From Rhizobium sp. Q54 (GTDB lineage: Bacteria; Pseudomonadota; Alphaproteobacteria; UBA2966; CAIVPW01): a stretch of DNA of 64,000 nt. Of this stretch, positions 27,775 through 35,893 are shown in pieces. The notes beneath the pieces were generated by a model that saw nothing but the letters and a program-made list of their open reading frames with translations, was not told where the DNA came from and searched no databases. The position numbers were made by a program, and so were the translations under genes. Within the stretch, counting starts at the first letter, position 1; every line of letters begins with the position of its first letter. The DNA lies in contig CAMEYM010000012.1 of NCBI GenBank assembly GCA_945947575.1, forward strand, positions 1 to 64,000. The letters run 5' to 3'.

Positions 27775-28719
27775 CTAGCTCAGCTTGACGCCCAGCCGCC
27801 CGGCCAGGTCCTGAATGAACTGCCAGGCGACGCGTCCTGAGCGCGCGCCGCGGAGTTGCGACCACTCGATGGCCTGGGCGTGCAAGTCGTCCGCGCGCAG
27901 GGCGTAGCGCTGGGCGTAGCCGTCCACCATGGCGAGGAAATCGTCCTGGCTGGCGGGATGGAAGCCGAGCCACAGGCCGAAGCGATCGGACAGCGACACC
28001 TTCTCGTCCACGGCCTCGCCGGGGCGGATGGCGCCAAGGGATTTGTCGCGCGCCTCCGGCGCGACCGCCTCGTTCTCGATCATCTGGCGGGGGATCATGT
28101 GGCGGCGGTTCGACGTCGCGTAGAACAGCACGTTGTCCGGCCGCCCCTCGATGCCGCCTTCCAGGATCGCCTTGAGCGAGCGATAGCTTTCGCCGCCGTC
28201 GCGCGAAGAGCGCGCATCATCAACTCCTCCGAACGACAGGTCATCGCAGAACACCAACCACCGCCGCGCGCCGCTCGCCAGCGCTGCCAGCAGGGCGGGC
28301 AGGGTGCCGATGTCGTCGCGATGCAGCTCCACGAGCGCGAGTGCGCCGGCCCGGTCGACGTTCACCGCCGCATGCACCGCCTTTACCAACGAACTCTTGC
28401 CCATGCCCTTGGCGCCCCACAGCAGGGCGTTGTTCGCCGGCAGGCCGCCCGCGAAACGCTGGGTATTGGCGAGCAGGGTGTCGCGTTGATTGTCGATGCC
28501 CTTGAGCAACGCGAGCTCCGTGCGCGACATCCGCGTCGCCGCGCGCAGGTGCGTGCTTTCCCACACGAACGCATCGGCCGCGCTCAAGTCAGGCGCGGCG
28601 GGGGCAGGGGGCGCCAGGCGCTCCAGCGCCGCGGCGATGCGCCGCAGCGCGTCCGCCTGGTTCGCCTCGGCGGTGTCCACAGCCGCAGCCTGGGGCTTGA
28701 ATTCGGATGGGCGCGCCAT
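27775..28719 (-). CDS. DUF815 AAA+ ATPase with a VAPEAR insertion
   Basis: This 314-residue ATPase has Walker A GAKGMGKSSLVKAVH near residue 109 and Walker B RWLVFCDDLSF, followed by the family-typical SLKAILEGGIEGRPDNVLFYATSNRRH and DRFGLWLGFHP segments. DUF815 proteins are conserved AAA ATPases of unknown role. Between MIENE and the usual IxPGEAVxEK stretch it carries AVAPEARDKSLG (VAPEAR at residues 219–224), encoded by a copy of the GC-rich palindromic repeat (28045–28065). It is convergent with the LysM gene, with adjacent stops. Confidence 0.82.
   Translation of the reverse strand: MARPSEFKPQAAAVDTAEANQADALRRIAAALERLAPPAPAAPDLSAADAFVWESTHLRAATRMSRTELALLKGIDNQRDTLLANTQRFAGGLPANNALLWGAKGMGKSSLVKAVHAAVNVDRAGALALVELHRDDIGTLPALLAALASGARRWLVFCDDLSFGGVDDARSSRDGGESYRSLKAILEGGIEGRPDNVLFYATSNRRHMIPRQMIENEAVAPEARDKSLGAIRPGEAVDEKVSLSDRFGLWLGFHPASQDDFLAMVDGYAQRYALRADDLHAQAIEWSQLRGARSGRVAWQFIQDLAGRLGVKLS
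28045..28065. repeat. GC palindrome copy inside the DUF815 gene
   Basis: A 21-base near-palindrome with 7-base arms GTCGCGC (28045–28051) and GCGCGAC (28059–28065) around CGCCTCC-type core. Read on the minus strand it gives V-A-P-E-A-R. Family members recur at 32520, 35021, 48184, 50511, 56474, 57739, 59349 and 60200. Its position is in frame. Confidence 0.7.
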
Positions 28720-28848
28720 ACGTGGGGAACTACCTCCGACTGGCTGAATCACCCGGATTTCCGGCGCGAACGGCCTGGGTCGCCGTAGGCAAAGCAGGTG
28801 CCGGGGGTTATAGTCCCCCCCTCGTTTCCGTTCCATCCAGAGCACCGC

Positions 28849-29256
28849 ATGTTCGTCACACCCGCCTATGCCCAGGCACAAGGCGCGACCGGCATTGAGA
28901 CCCTGTGGTCCTTTCTGCCGATCATCCTGATCTTCTTCGTTCTCTACTTCCTGCTGTTCCGGCCCCAGCAGAAGAAGCAGCGCGAACATCAGGCCATGGT
29001 CGATGCCGTCAAGCGCGGCGACCAGGTCGTCACCGCTGGTGGCATCGTCGGCAAGGTCGTCAAAGTCGGCGAGGAGGGCCGCATCTCCGTCGAGATTGCC
29101 CCCAACGTGAAGGTCGAGGTGCTCAAGTCGACCCTCGCCGACGTGCTGTCCAAGCCGATTCCGGCCGACGCCGGTAAGGGTAAAGGCAAGGACAAGGCGC
29201 CGCCCAAAGCAGAGCCCGAGGCTGCGGCGGACGACACCCAGAAGGCGAACCCCTAG
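28849..29256 (+). CDS. yajC: Preprotein translocase subunit YajC
   Basis: The 135-residue protein has one membrane helix (LIIPIILIFFVLYFLLFRPQ type, here SFLPIILIFFVLYFLLFRPQ) and the conserved FRPQQKKQREHQ, then VVTAGGIVGKVVKV. It belongs to the accessory SecDF-YajC complex. The ATG at 28849 is used because it gives the standard short N-terminus MFVTPAYAQ. A lysine/alanine-rich tail (KGKGKDKAPPK) is typical in alphaproteobacteria. secD starts 11 bases downstream. Confidence 0.9.
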   Translation: MFVTPAYAQAQGATGIETLWSFLPIILIFFVLYFLLFRPQQKKQREHQAMVDAVKRGDQVVTAGGIVGKVVKVGEEGRISVEIAPNVKVEVLKSTLADVLSKPIPADAGKGKGKDKAPPKAEPEAAADDTQKANP

Positions 29257-29267
29257 GCCGCACGCTC

Positions 29268-30890
29268 ATGTTGTATTTTGCGCGCTGGAAGGTTCTCGCG
29301 ATCATTGCCACGCTGGTCGCCGGGTTTGTGTACCTGGCGCCGAACTTCCTGTCCGTCGAGACCCGGGCCGCGCTGCCCGAATGGTTCCCGCACAAAGCTA
29401 TCAATCTGGGCTTGGACTTACGGGGCGGGTCTCAGCTTTTGCTTGAAGTCGATACCCGTGCCGTCGTGCGCGAGCGTCTCACCGCTGTCGTCGACGACAC
29501 CCGCATGGCTCTCCGCGAGGTCGGTATCGGCTACGCGCCGGCGCCGGCAGTCGGGGCCGACAACGTCATCCGCTTCAGTCTTGTGAGGCCGGAGCAGATC
29601 GCCGAGGCGCGCACCAAGATCGAGGCGCTCGCCCTCGCCGTGCAGACCGGCGCGTTCGGCACAAACCAGCCCGACATCGCCGTCACGAATAACGGCGTCG
29701 ACTTCGAGGTCCGCTTGTCCGACGCGGCCGCCACCCAACGCGCCCTCAACGCGGTGCAGCAGTCGATCGAGGTCGTGCGCCGCCGCATCGACGAGACCGG
29801 CACCGCCGAGCCCTCGATCCAGCGCCAGGGCACCGGCCGCATCCTCGTCCAGCTGCCCGGCGTCGACGACCCGGACCGTATCAAGCGCCTGCTCGGCCGC
29901 ACCGCCAAGCTGACCTTCCAGATGGTGGACAACGACACCGTCCTCGCCGACGCCGTCGCCGGCCGTCTGCCGCCGGGCTCCGAGATCGTCCTGTCCGAGA
30001 ACGAGTTCAACCTCGATGGCACGCCCATGCGCTATGTCCTGCGCAGCCGCGCCATCATCACCGGCGAGATGCTGGTGGATGCCCACCCCACCACCGACGG
30101 CCGCACCGGCCAGCCGGTGGTGTCGATGCGCTTCGACCCGACCGGCTCGCGCCGCTTCGGCGATACCACCAGCGAGAACGTCGGCAAGCGCTTCGCCATT
30201 GTCCTCGACGGCAAGGTCATCAGCGCGCCCGTCATCCAGGAGCCGATTCTGGGCGGCGTCGGTCAGATCTCCGGCAACTTCACCATCGCCTCGGCCAACG
30301 AGTTGGCCGTGCTGCTGCGCGCCGGCGCTTTGCCTGCCCCCCTCGTCGTGCTGGAAGAGCGCACTGTCGGCCCGGGCCTCGGCGCCGACTCGGTGCGCGC
30401 CGGCCAGATCGCCTCGATCATCGGCCTGGTCGGAATGATCGCGTACATGTTCGCTACCTATGGCCCGTTCGGCTTCTTCGCCAACGCCGCGCTGGTGGTG
30501 AACATCGTACTCATCATGTCCGTTATGACGGCGCTGCAGCAGGCCCTGACGCTGCCCGGCATCGCCGGCATCGTGCTCACCATGGGCATGGCGGTGGACG
30601 CCAACGTGCTCATCAACGAACGCATCCGCGAAGAAATGGCAGCGGGGCGCACTGTGCTGTCGGCGCTCGAAGCCGGCTACAAGCGCGCCATGACGACGAT
30701 CATCGACTCCAACCTGACCGCGTTCATCACCGGCGTGATCCTGTATCTGCTCGGCACGGGCCTGGTGAAGGGCTTCGCCGTGACCCTGTGCATCGGCATC
30801 ATCACCTCGATGTTCACCGCGGTGACGTTCTCGCGCTGGCTCACCTCGATGTGGGTGAAGCGCGTGCGCCCCCGCACCATCGAGGTCTGA
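29268..30890 (+). CDS. secD: Protein translocase subunit SecD
   Basis: The 540-residue RND-family membrane protein uses the proton gradient to complete export. It has the N-terminal helix, the periplasmic SecDF domains with LGLDLRGGSQLLLEVD, and the C-terminal helices with GMAVDANVLINERIREEM, a hallmark of SecD. Length and motifs are normal. It is followed by secF with a three-base gap. Confidence 0.95.
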   Translation: MLYFARWKVLAIIATLVAGFVYLAPNFLSVETRAALPEWFPHKAINLGLDLRGGSQLLLEVDTRAVVRERLTAVVDDTRMALREVGIGYAPAPAVGADNVIRFSLVRPEQIAEARTKIEALALAVQTGAFGTNQPDIAVTNNGVDFEVRLSDAAATQRALNAVQQSIEVVRRRIDETGTAEPSIQRQGTGRILVQLPGVDDPDRIKRLLGRTAKLTFQMVDNDTVLADAVAGRLPPGSEIVLSENEFNLDGTPMRYVLRSRAIITGEMLVDAHPTTDGRTGQPVVSMRFDPTGSRRFGDTTSENVGKRFAIVLDGKVISAPVIQEPILGGVGQISGNFTIASANELAVLLRAGALPAPLVVLEERTVGPGLGADSVRAGQIASIIGLVGMIAYMFATYGPFGFFANAALVVNIVLIMSVMTALQQALTLPGIAGIVLTMGMAVDANVLINERIREEMAAGRTVLSALEAGYKRAMTTIIDSNLTAFITGVILYLLGTGLVKGFAVTLCIGIITSMFTAVTFSRWLTSMWVKRVRPRTIEV

Positions 30891-30893
30891 GCC

Positions 30894-31853
30894 ATGGCCT
30901 TCCGCCTCAAGCTCGTCCCTGACCGCTCCAACTTCAACTTCATGAAGTGGCGCGCGGTCGGCTTCCTGTTTTCGGCGCTGCTGACCTACATCTCGCTCGG
31001 TATTCTGTTCACCAGCGGCCTCAACCTCGGCATCGACCTCAAGGGCGGCCTCATGATCGAGGTGCGCACCCTGGAGACGCCCGACATCGGCGCCATGCGC
31101 GCCGCCGTCGACCGCCTCAACCTCGGCGAAGCCGGCATGCAGCAGCTCGGCGACGACAACGACGTTCTGCTGCGCCTGCCGCAGCAGCCCGGCGGCGAGC
31201 AGGCTAACCAGGAGCTCGCGACGCGCGTGAAGGTCGCGCTGGAGGAAGTCGTCGGCGCCGTCGAGTATCGCCGCGTCGAGTTCGTCGGCCCGCAGGTGTC
31301 GGGCGAGCTCATCGTCAACGGCGCGCTCGCCGTCGGCCTGGCGATTACCGCGATGCTCGCCTACATCTGGATTCGTTTCGAATGGCAGTTCGGCATCGGC
31401 ACGACCATGGCCTTGGTCTTCGACGCCGTGACGACGCTCGGACTCTTTTCCTTGCTGCAGCTCGAGTTCAACCTGCCGATCATCGCGGCCATCCTCACTA
31501 CCATCGGCTACTCGATGAACGATAAGGTCGTGATCTTCGACCGCGTCCGCGAGAACCTGCGCAAGTACCGCTCGATGCCGCTGATCGACCTGCTCAACCG
31601 CTCGATCAACGACACGCTGGCGCGCACCATCAACACCAGCTTCACCACGCTGATCGCGGTGCTGGCGCTGCTCTTCTTCGGCGGCGACGTGCTGCGCGAG
31701 TTCAACCTGGCCATGACCTGGGGCGTGTTCATCGGCACGTTCTCGTCGATGTACATCGCCGCTCCGGCGCTGCTGTACTTGAGCCTCAACCGAGGCGCGA
31801 TGGCGAAGAGCGAATCCACCGCCGCCACGCCGGCCGCTTCGCCGGCCGAGTAG
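30894..31853 (+). CDS. secF: Protein translocase subunit SecF
   Basis: The 319-residue partner of SecD shows NLGIDLKGGLMIEVRTLE in the first periplasmic part, and the RND-type stretch TIGYSMNDKVVIFDRVREN near residue 205. Six helices are expected. It sits directly after secD and before the Mth938-like gene, the standard order. Confidence 0.95.
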   Translation: MAFRLKLVPDRSNFNFMKWRAVGFLFSALLTYISLGILFTSGLNLGIDLKGGLMIEVRTLETPDIGAMRAAVDRLNLGEAGMQQLGDDNDVLLRLPQQPGGEQANQELATRVKVALEEVVGAVEYRRVEFVGPQVSGELIVNGALAVGLAITAMLAYIWIRFEWQFGIGTTMALVFDAVTTLGLFSLLQLEFNLPIIAAILTTIGYSMNDKVVIFDRVRENLRKYRSMPLIDLLNRSINDTLARTINTSFTTLIAVLALLFFGGDVLREFNLAMTWGVFIGTFSSMYIAAPALLYLSLNRGAMAKSESTAATPAASPAE

Positions 31854-31854
31854 G

Positions 31855-32235
31855 GTGGCCGTCGAGGCCATCCCGCTCGTTCCGCGCGGCCATCAGCAAG
31901 TCATCCAGAGCTACGGCGGTGGTGGCTTTACCGTCGCCGGCCAGCGCTATCGCGGCGATGTGCTGGTCTTTCCCGAACGCACCGTCGCCTGGTCCGGCAC
32001 GGCGGACCCTTCGCTCGAGTCGCTCGCCGATGTGGCCGCGGCCGGCGCCGATGTGGCGCTCCTCCTGCTCGGCTTGGGTATCAACGGCGGGCTCGCGGCG
32101 CCGGCGTTGCGCGCCGCGCTCAAGAAGTCGGGTATCGCGGTCGAGGCCATGACGACCGCCGCTGCCTGCCGTACCTTCAATGTGTTGCTGGCCGAAGAGC
32201 GCCGCGTCGCCGCCGCGCTCCTGGCCATCGAGTAG
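31855..32235 (+). CDS. Mth938/NDUFAF3-like domain protein
   Basis: The 126-residue protein belongs to the DUF498/Mth938 group. Features are IPLVPRGHQQVIQSYGGGGF near the front, RYRGDVLVFPERT and LLLGLGINGGLAAPALRAAL. In eukaryotes the relative NDUFAF3 helps complex I assembly; the bacterial role is inferred from that. The start is GTG, two bases after the secF stop. In many alphaproteobacteria a phytoene synthase-like/NDUFAF6 gene follows; here 8.7 kb of other genes separate them. Confidence 0.8.
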   Translation: MAVEAIPLVPRGHQQVIQSYGGGGFTVAGQRYRGDVLVFPERTVAWSGTADPSLESLADVAAAGADVALLLLGLGINGGLAAPALRAALKKSGIAVEAMTTAAACRTFNVLLAEERRVAAALLAIE

Positions 32236-32241
32236 GGACCG

Positions 32242-32379
32242 ATGAACAAATCCAAGCTCGCCGTGATCGTCGTCTTGGCCGCCGCCCTGGCGCTCGTCGT
32301 CGCCACGGTCGCCGTCACGAACTACCTCGCCAGCACGGTCGTGATGCCGGGCGAGGAGATCGACCCGCACGCGCCATAA
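32242..32379 (+). CDS. Small single-helix membrane protein (45 residues)
   Basis: An ATG at 32242 opens 45 codons ending in TAA at 32377–32379. It follows the Mth938-like stop by six bases. The product starts MNKSKLAVIVVLAAALALVV, a membrane helix, and ends with a short tail with MPGEEIDPHAP. Codon use fits a real gene, and the placement as the last cistron of the secDF operon gives modest support. The function is unknown. It is too short to be found by usual cut-offs. Confidence 0.5.
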   Translation: MNKSKLAVIVVLAAALALVVATVAVTNYLASTVVMPGEEIDPHAP

Positions 32380-32430
32380 GAGGCCGCATCACAACGTTCG
32401 GTTGCGGTTTTCCCACCGCCGCTTGTTGAA

Positions 32431-32439
32431 TGCTACACT
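32431..32439 (+). promoter_or_regulatory. Possible extended -10 promoter for the first PQQ dehydrogenase
   Basis: TGCTACACT is a TGN-plus-hexamer extended -10 element. The paralogue has TGCTATAAT next to its start codon. Here about 110 bases lie between the box and ATG 32552, filled partly by GC-rich repeat pieces. Confidence 0.35.
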
Positions 32440-32456
32440 TTGCTCCCTCGGGTTGT

Positions 32457-32540
32457 GCGCCTCCGGCGCGCTGGGAGACCTGGGTCGAGCGGCGCGCTCG
32501 CAAGGCGCGCGCAGGGAGTGTCGCGCCGCAAGGCGCGCGC
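32457..32540. repeat. Cluster of GC-palindrome pieces in the leader of the PQQ gene
   Basis: Three pieces resemble the dispersed GC repeat: GCGCCTCCGGCGCGCTGGG (32457–32475), a piece with GCGCGCTCGCAAGGCGCGCG (32492–32511) and GTCGCGCCGCAAGGCGCGCG (32520–32539). The last differs by a few bases from the QueA/PutA copy. They separate the promoter-like box from the ATG. Confidence 0.5.
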
Positions 32541-32551
32541 AGGAATTGGGT

Positions 32552-34357
32552 ATGAACAGCCGCGGCAGGACGTGGCGGCGCGGATTCGTCTGCGCGGCGG
32601 TGATGGCCGCCTGTGCCGTCCCACATTCCGCGTCTGCCCGGGACATCACCGACACGCGCCTCGTCAACGCCGATGCCGAGCCCGACAACTGGCTGCATCA
32701 TCACCAGAACTACGCCGGCCATCGCTTCGGCAACCTCACCCAGATCAACGCCGGCAACGTCCGCGGCCTCAAGCTCGCGGCGATGGTCCTGCTGGGCGGC
32801 CAGACGCGCGCTGAGGGTGGCCGCCAAGGCATGACGCGCTTGGAAGGCACGCCGCTCGCCGAAGACGGGTACGTCTACGTCACCGACGGCTGGGGCTCGC
32901 TCTACAAGCTCGACTTGCGCAGCGGCAACCGCGCCGACTTCGTCTGGAAGATGGACCCGCGCATCGACAAGGTCTGGGCGGGCGACGTCGCCTGCTGCGG
33001 CGTCAACAACCGCGGCGCCGCGCTGTGGAAGGACCAGGTCATCTCCATCGCCCTGGATGGCCGCCTGTTCGCCGTCCACAAGGAGTCCGGCCAGATCACT
33101 TGGGAGCGCAAGGTCGCCGATCCCGGCGTCGCCGAGACGCTGACCACCGCGCCGCTCGTCATCCGCGACATGGCGATCGTCGGCCCCGCCGGCGCCGAGT
33201 ACGGCATCCGCGGCTGGCTCGAGGCGACGGACCTCGTCAACGGCACCGCGCTGTGGCGCACCTACACGGTCCCGGCCAAGGGCGAGAAGTTCAACGACAC
33301 CTGGGCGGACAACTACAACGCCTGGGAAACCGGCGGCGGCTCGATCTGGGTGACCGGCACCTACGACCCGCAGCTCAATCTGATGTACTGGGGCACCGGC
33401 AATCCGGCGCCGCAGATCGACGCCGAGTACCGGCCGGGCGACAACCTCTACACCGACAGCCTGCTGGCGATGGATCCCAACACCGGCTCTATTAAGTGGT
33501 TCTTCCAGTACACGCCCAACGACCCGTTCGATTACGACGAGGTCGCCGAGCATCCGCTCATCGACCTCGAGATCGGCGGCGCCACGCGCCGGCTGGTGAC
33601 CCACGCGGGGCGCAACGGCTTCTTCTACGGCTTCGATCGCGTCTCCGGCGAGTTCCTCTACGGCCGCCAGTACCCAAACCTGGTGACGTGGACCAACGGC
33701 CTCGATCCCAAGACGGGGCGCCCGCTCGCCTACAATCCCAACACGGCCGTGCAGCAGTACAACCTCGGCACGGTGCCGCGCCGTGGCGTCGTCGGCGTGT
33801 TCTGCCCGGCGCTCGCCGGTGGCAAGAACTGGGAGCCGTCATCGTATAGCCGTACCCTGCGCATGGTGTTTACGCCCAGCACCGAGGGCTGCTCGGCCTA
33901 CGTCGCCGAGAACGACGGCCACTTCGAGGGCAAGCTCGGCGGCACCTTCCGCAAGCGCACCATGTGGGACGGCCGCGCCCCGGCGCCGCCCGACACGCCG
34001 CTGCCGCTGGCGCAAACCGCGTTCTCGCTCAACGCCATCGACCCGCGCAGCGGCGAGGTGCGCTTCAAGCTGATGCAGGACGCCAAGACCTGGGGCGTGC
34101 TCGCCACCGCTGGTGGCATCGTGTTCGGCGGCAACCAGCTCGGCGATGTCTTCGCGGTGGATGCGCGTACGCTCAACACTCTCTGGACCTTCAACGTCGG
34201 CACCGCTATCCAGGCGCCACCGATGACGTTCGCGGTCGGCGGCCGCCAGTACGTCGCCATCATGGCCGGCGGTGCCGCGGGTGCCGCCCAGCGTGTGCTG
34301 CGCAACTCCACGGCGCTCTTCACGCCGTCCAACTACGTGTTCTTCTTCGCCCTGTGA
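32552..34357 (+). CDS. Secreted PQQ-dependent alcohol dehydrogenase-like protein (1)
   Basis: The 601-residue protein has a signal peptide and an eight-bladed propeller of the methanol/ethanol dehydrogenase family. The vicinal disulfide C148–C149 (GDVACCGVNNRG) stacks on PQQ. Metal-side residues are in PAGAEYGIRG (Glu) and YWGTGNPAPQ (Asn). The catalytic Asp and a second Asp two residues on (D327, D329 in PNDPFDYDEV) fit the D-x-D pattern linked to lanthanide-dependent enzymes. Tryptophan-docking stretches are irregular. No cytochrome domain is fused. ATG 32552 follows AGGAATTGGG. Confidence 0.82.
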   Translation: MNSRGRTWRRGFVCAAVMAACAVPHSASARDITDTRLVNADAEPDNWLHHHQNYAGHRFGNLTQINAGNVRGLKLAAMVLLGGQTRAEGGRQGMTRLEGTPLAEDGYVYVTDGWGSLYKLDLRSGNRADFVWKMDPRIDKVWAGDVACCGVNNRGAALWKDQVISIALDGRLFAVHKESGQITWERKVADPGVAETLTTAPLVIRDMAIVGPAGAEYGIRGWLEATDLVNGTALWRTYTVPAKGEKFNDTWADNYNAWETGGGSIWVTGTYDPQLNLMYWGTGNPAPQIDAEYRPGDNLYTDSLLAMDPNTGSIKWFFQYTPNDPFDYDEVAEHPLIDLEIGGATRRLVTHAGRNGFFYGFDRVSGEFLYGRQYPNLVTWTNGLDPKTGRPLAYNPNTAVQQYNLGTVPRRGVVGVFCPALAGGKNWEPSSYSRTLRMVFTPSTEGCSAYVAENDGHFEGKLGGTFRKRTMWDGRAPAPPDTPLPLAQTAFSLNAIDPRSGEVRFKLMQDAKTWGVLATAGGIVFGGNQLGDVFAVDARTLNTLWTFNVGTAIQAPPMTFAVGGRQYVAIMAGGAAGAAQRVLRNSTALFTPSNYVFFFAL

Positions 34358-34364
34358 GGCAACC

Positions 34365-35012
34365 ATGAACGTCATTGCGCGCGTCGCGGTCGTGGCCTTG
34401 GCGCTGACCGCTCCCTGGTCCGCTGGCGCCCAGAACCTTGCTCTCGACGACTACGCCGAGCTCGTGCGTCTGTGCGGCACCCAGGCTTACGCGATGGTCG
34501 AGTCGATCATCACCTTTCGCGACGGCATCACCGTCGCGGTCGAGGCCACCGCCGCGCTGCCCGGACCTGCCGACCAGCGCTTGATGGCCACCGTCGCGCA
34601 AGCCACTGGCGCGGGTGCGGGGCGCATGTTCGACACGCTGAGCGACTGCCTGATCGAGTTGCGCGAAGGCCTGGAGCAGTCGGCGCTCGCCTTCCTCTAC
34701 GCGCAGGAGATCGGCCTCGAGGTCGACTTCGCCATCGACGAGGTCAACGGCGCCTTCGCCGTCATCGACGAGGCCGAGGCCGCTTTGCGCGCCAAGTGGG
34801 GTACCGCCGGCACCGCCCAAGCCGCGACCGCCCTGCAGCCGTTCCGCGACTTCGCCTTCGATCTCGAAGGCTACCTGGAGGAAGCCCGCGATTTCGTCGC
34901 CGTCCTCGTGGAGCGCACCGCGCCCGCGACTACGCCCGGCGCCGTTCCCCCCGCGATCACACCACCGGGCGCCGCGCAGCCTCCTGCGGCTCCGCGCCCC
35001 GCGCCGCTGTAG
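34365..35012 (+). CDS. Secreted hypothetical protein between the PQQ genes
   Basis: The 215-residue product has a signal peptide (ARVAVVALALTAPWSAGAQ). The rest is alpha-helical: LDDYAELVRLCGTQAYAMVE, then a cysteine-flanked repeat with C near residues 37 and 91, and a Pro/Ala-rich C-terminus. No family was recognised. It starts seven bases after the PQQ-dehydrogenase stop, so co-expression is likely. It may be an accessory or binding partner, but this is inference only. The C-terminus is rich in PAITPPGAAQPPAAP. Confidence 0.6.
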   Translation: MNVIARVAVVALALTAPWSAGAQNLALDDYAELVRLCGTQAYAMVESIITFRDGITVAVEATAALPGPADQRLMATVAQATGAGAGRMFDTLSDCLIELREGLEQSALAFLYAQEIGLEVDFAIDEVNGAFAVIDEAEAALRAKWGTAGTAQAATALQPFRDFAFDLEGYLEEARDFVAVLVERTAPATTPGAVPPAITPPGAAQPPAAPRPAPL

Positions 35013-35039
35013 CGCGCGACAGCGCGCTTACGGCGCGAC
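35009..35039. repeat. GC-palindrome copy at the end of the pentapeptide gene
   Basis: GCGCGC...TTACGGCGCGAC: on the minus strand GTCGCGCCGTAAGCGCGC, which equals the QueA/PutA copy except GAG is TAA-type at the third codon. The TAA is the stop of the pentapeptide gene, giving V-A-P-stop. Confidence 0.6.
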
Positions 35040-35822
35040 GCGCACCTCGCCATCCGGCATCACCGTATCCACCATCGTCGCGCCGTCGAACACCGTGTCG
35101 ATCGTCGTCGCTCCTTGCAGGCGCGCGTTGGTGAGATTGGTGCGCGCCAGGTTCGCCCCCGTCAGGTCCGCTCCGTAGAGGTCGGCGTCCTTCAGGTTGG
35201 CGCCCTCCAGGTTGGTCCCGCGCATCGTCGCGAACGGCAGGTCGGCGACCTCCAGGTTGGCGCCGCGCATGTCGAGCCTTCCCAGGTTCACCTGATCGAA
35301 CCGCGACCCGCCCAGGTATGCGTTGCGGAACACCGTGCCGCCCACCGACGCGTTGCGGAAGTCGCTGTCGATGAGCTTGGCGTCCTCGAACGTCGCACGC
35401 TGCAGCCGCGCGCGAATCAGAATCGTCTCGACTCCGTACGCCCCGCGGAAGTTCGCGCCGGTGCCGTCGGTGAGATACAGGTTGGCGCGAGTCAGCGTCG
35501 CCTCCGATAGGTCGGTGCCCCGCACATTGGCGCGCGACAGGTTGGCGCCTTCCAGGTCCGCGCCCTTCAGGTTGGCGCCCTCCAGATTGGCGAGATACAG
35601 ATTCGCCGCGCCCAGGATGGCGCGCTCCAGATTGGCGCCCTTCAGTTCGCGCCGCTGCAGGTCGGCGCCTTCCAACATGCAGCCGGCGCAATCGTTGACG
35701 CGCCCTGACAGGAACGCGGTCTCGCGCTCGCCAGGCGCCGGTGGGGCAGGGGTCTGCGCTTGCGCAAAGCCCGCGGCCATCACCGCCGCCAGTATCCCTG
35801 CCGCAATCCGACCCGCCACCAT
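35028..35822 (-). CDS. Secreted pentapeptide-repeat protein
   Basis: The 264-residue protein has a signal peptide (GRIAAGILAAVMAAGFAQAQ) and about 25–30 tandem A(D/N)LXX-type pentapeptides, for example LEGANLKGADLEGANL and ADLYGADLTGANLARTNL, which would fold as a right-handed quadrilateral beta-helix. A CAGC pair (DCAGCMLEG) precedes the repeats. Function is unknown. The protein ends R-V-A-P where the stop is supplied by a repeat copy. It is divergent from the second PQQ gene. Confidence 0.8.
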   Translation of the reverse strand: MVAGRIAAGILAAVMAAGFAQAQTPAPPAPGERETAFLSGRVNDCAGCMLEGADLQRRELKGANLERAILGAANLYLANLEGANLKGADLEGANLSRANVRGTDLSEATLTRANLYLTDGTGANFRGAYGVETILIRARLQRATFEDAKLIDSDFRNASVGGTVFRNAYLGGSRFDQVNLGRLDMRGANLEVADLPFATMRGTNLEGANLKDADLYGADLTGANLARTNLTNARLQGATTIDTVFDGATMVDTVMPDGEVRVAP

Positions 35823-35877
35823 CGCCCCATCCTACCCGCAAAGGCGGGCCACTGGCGTCTGGCGCCCTTGGGCCCAG

Positions 35878-35886
35878 TGCTATAAT
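35878..35886 (+). promoter_or_regulatory. Extended -10 promoter next to the second PQQ gene
   Basis: TGC-TATAAT (35878–35886) is a perfect -10 with the TGN extension. The ATG is at 35894, seven bases after the box, so transcription would begin at or near the start codon and give a leaderless message. No clear -35 hexamer was seen. Confidence 0.6.
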
Positions 35887-35893
35887 CGCAGCA

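Noticed and set aside
29418-31871. Minus-strand frame over secD-secF
   Set aside because: Shadow; secD and secF are clear on the plus strand.
35741-35893. Longer N-terminus for the second PQQ protein
   Set aside because: It runs through the divergent signal peptide and the promoter; the ATG at 35894 begins a proper signal peptide.
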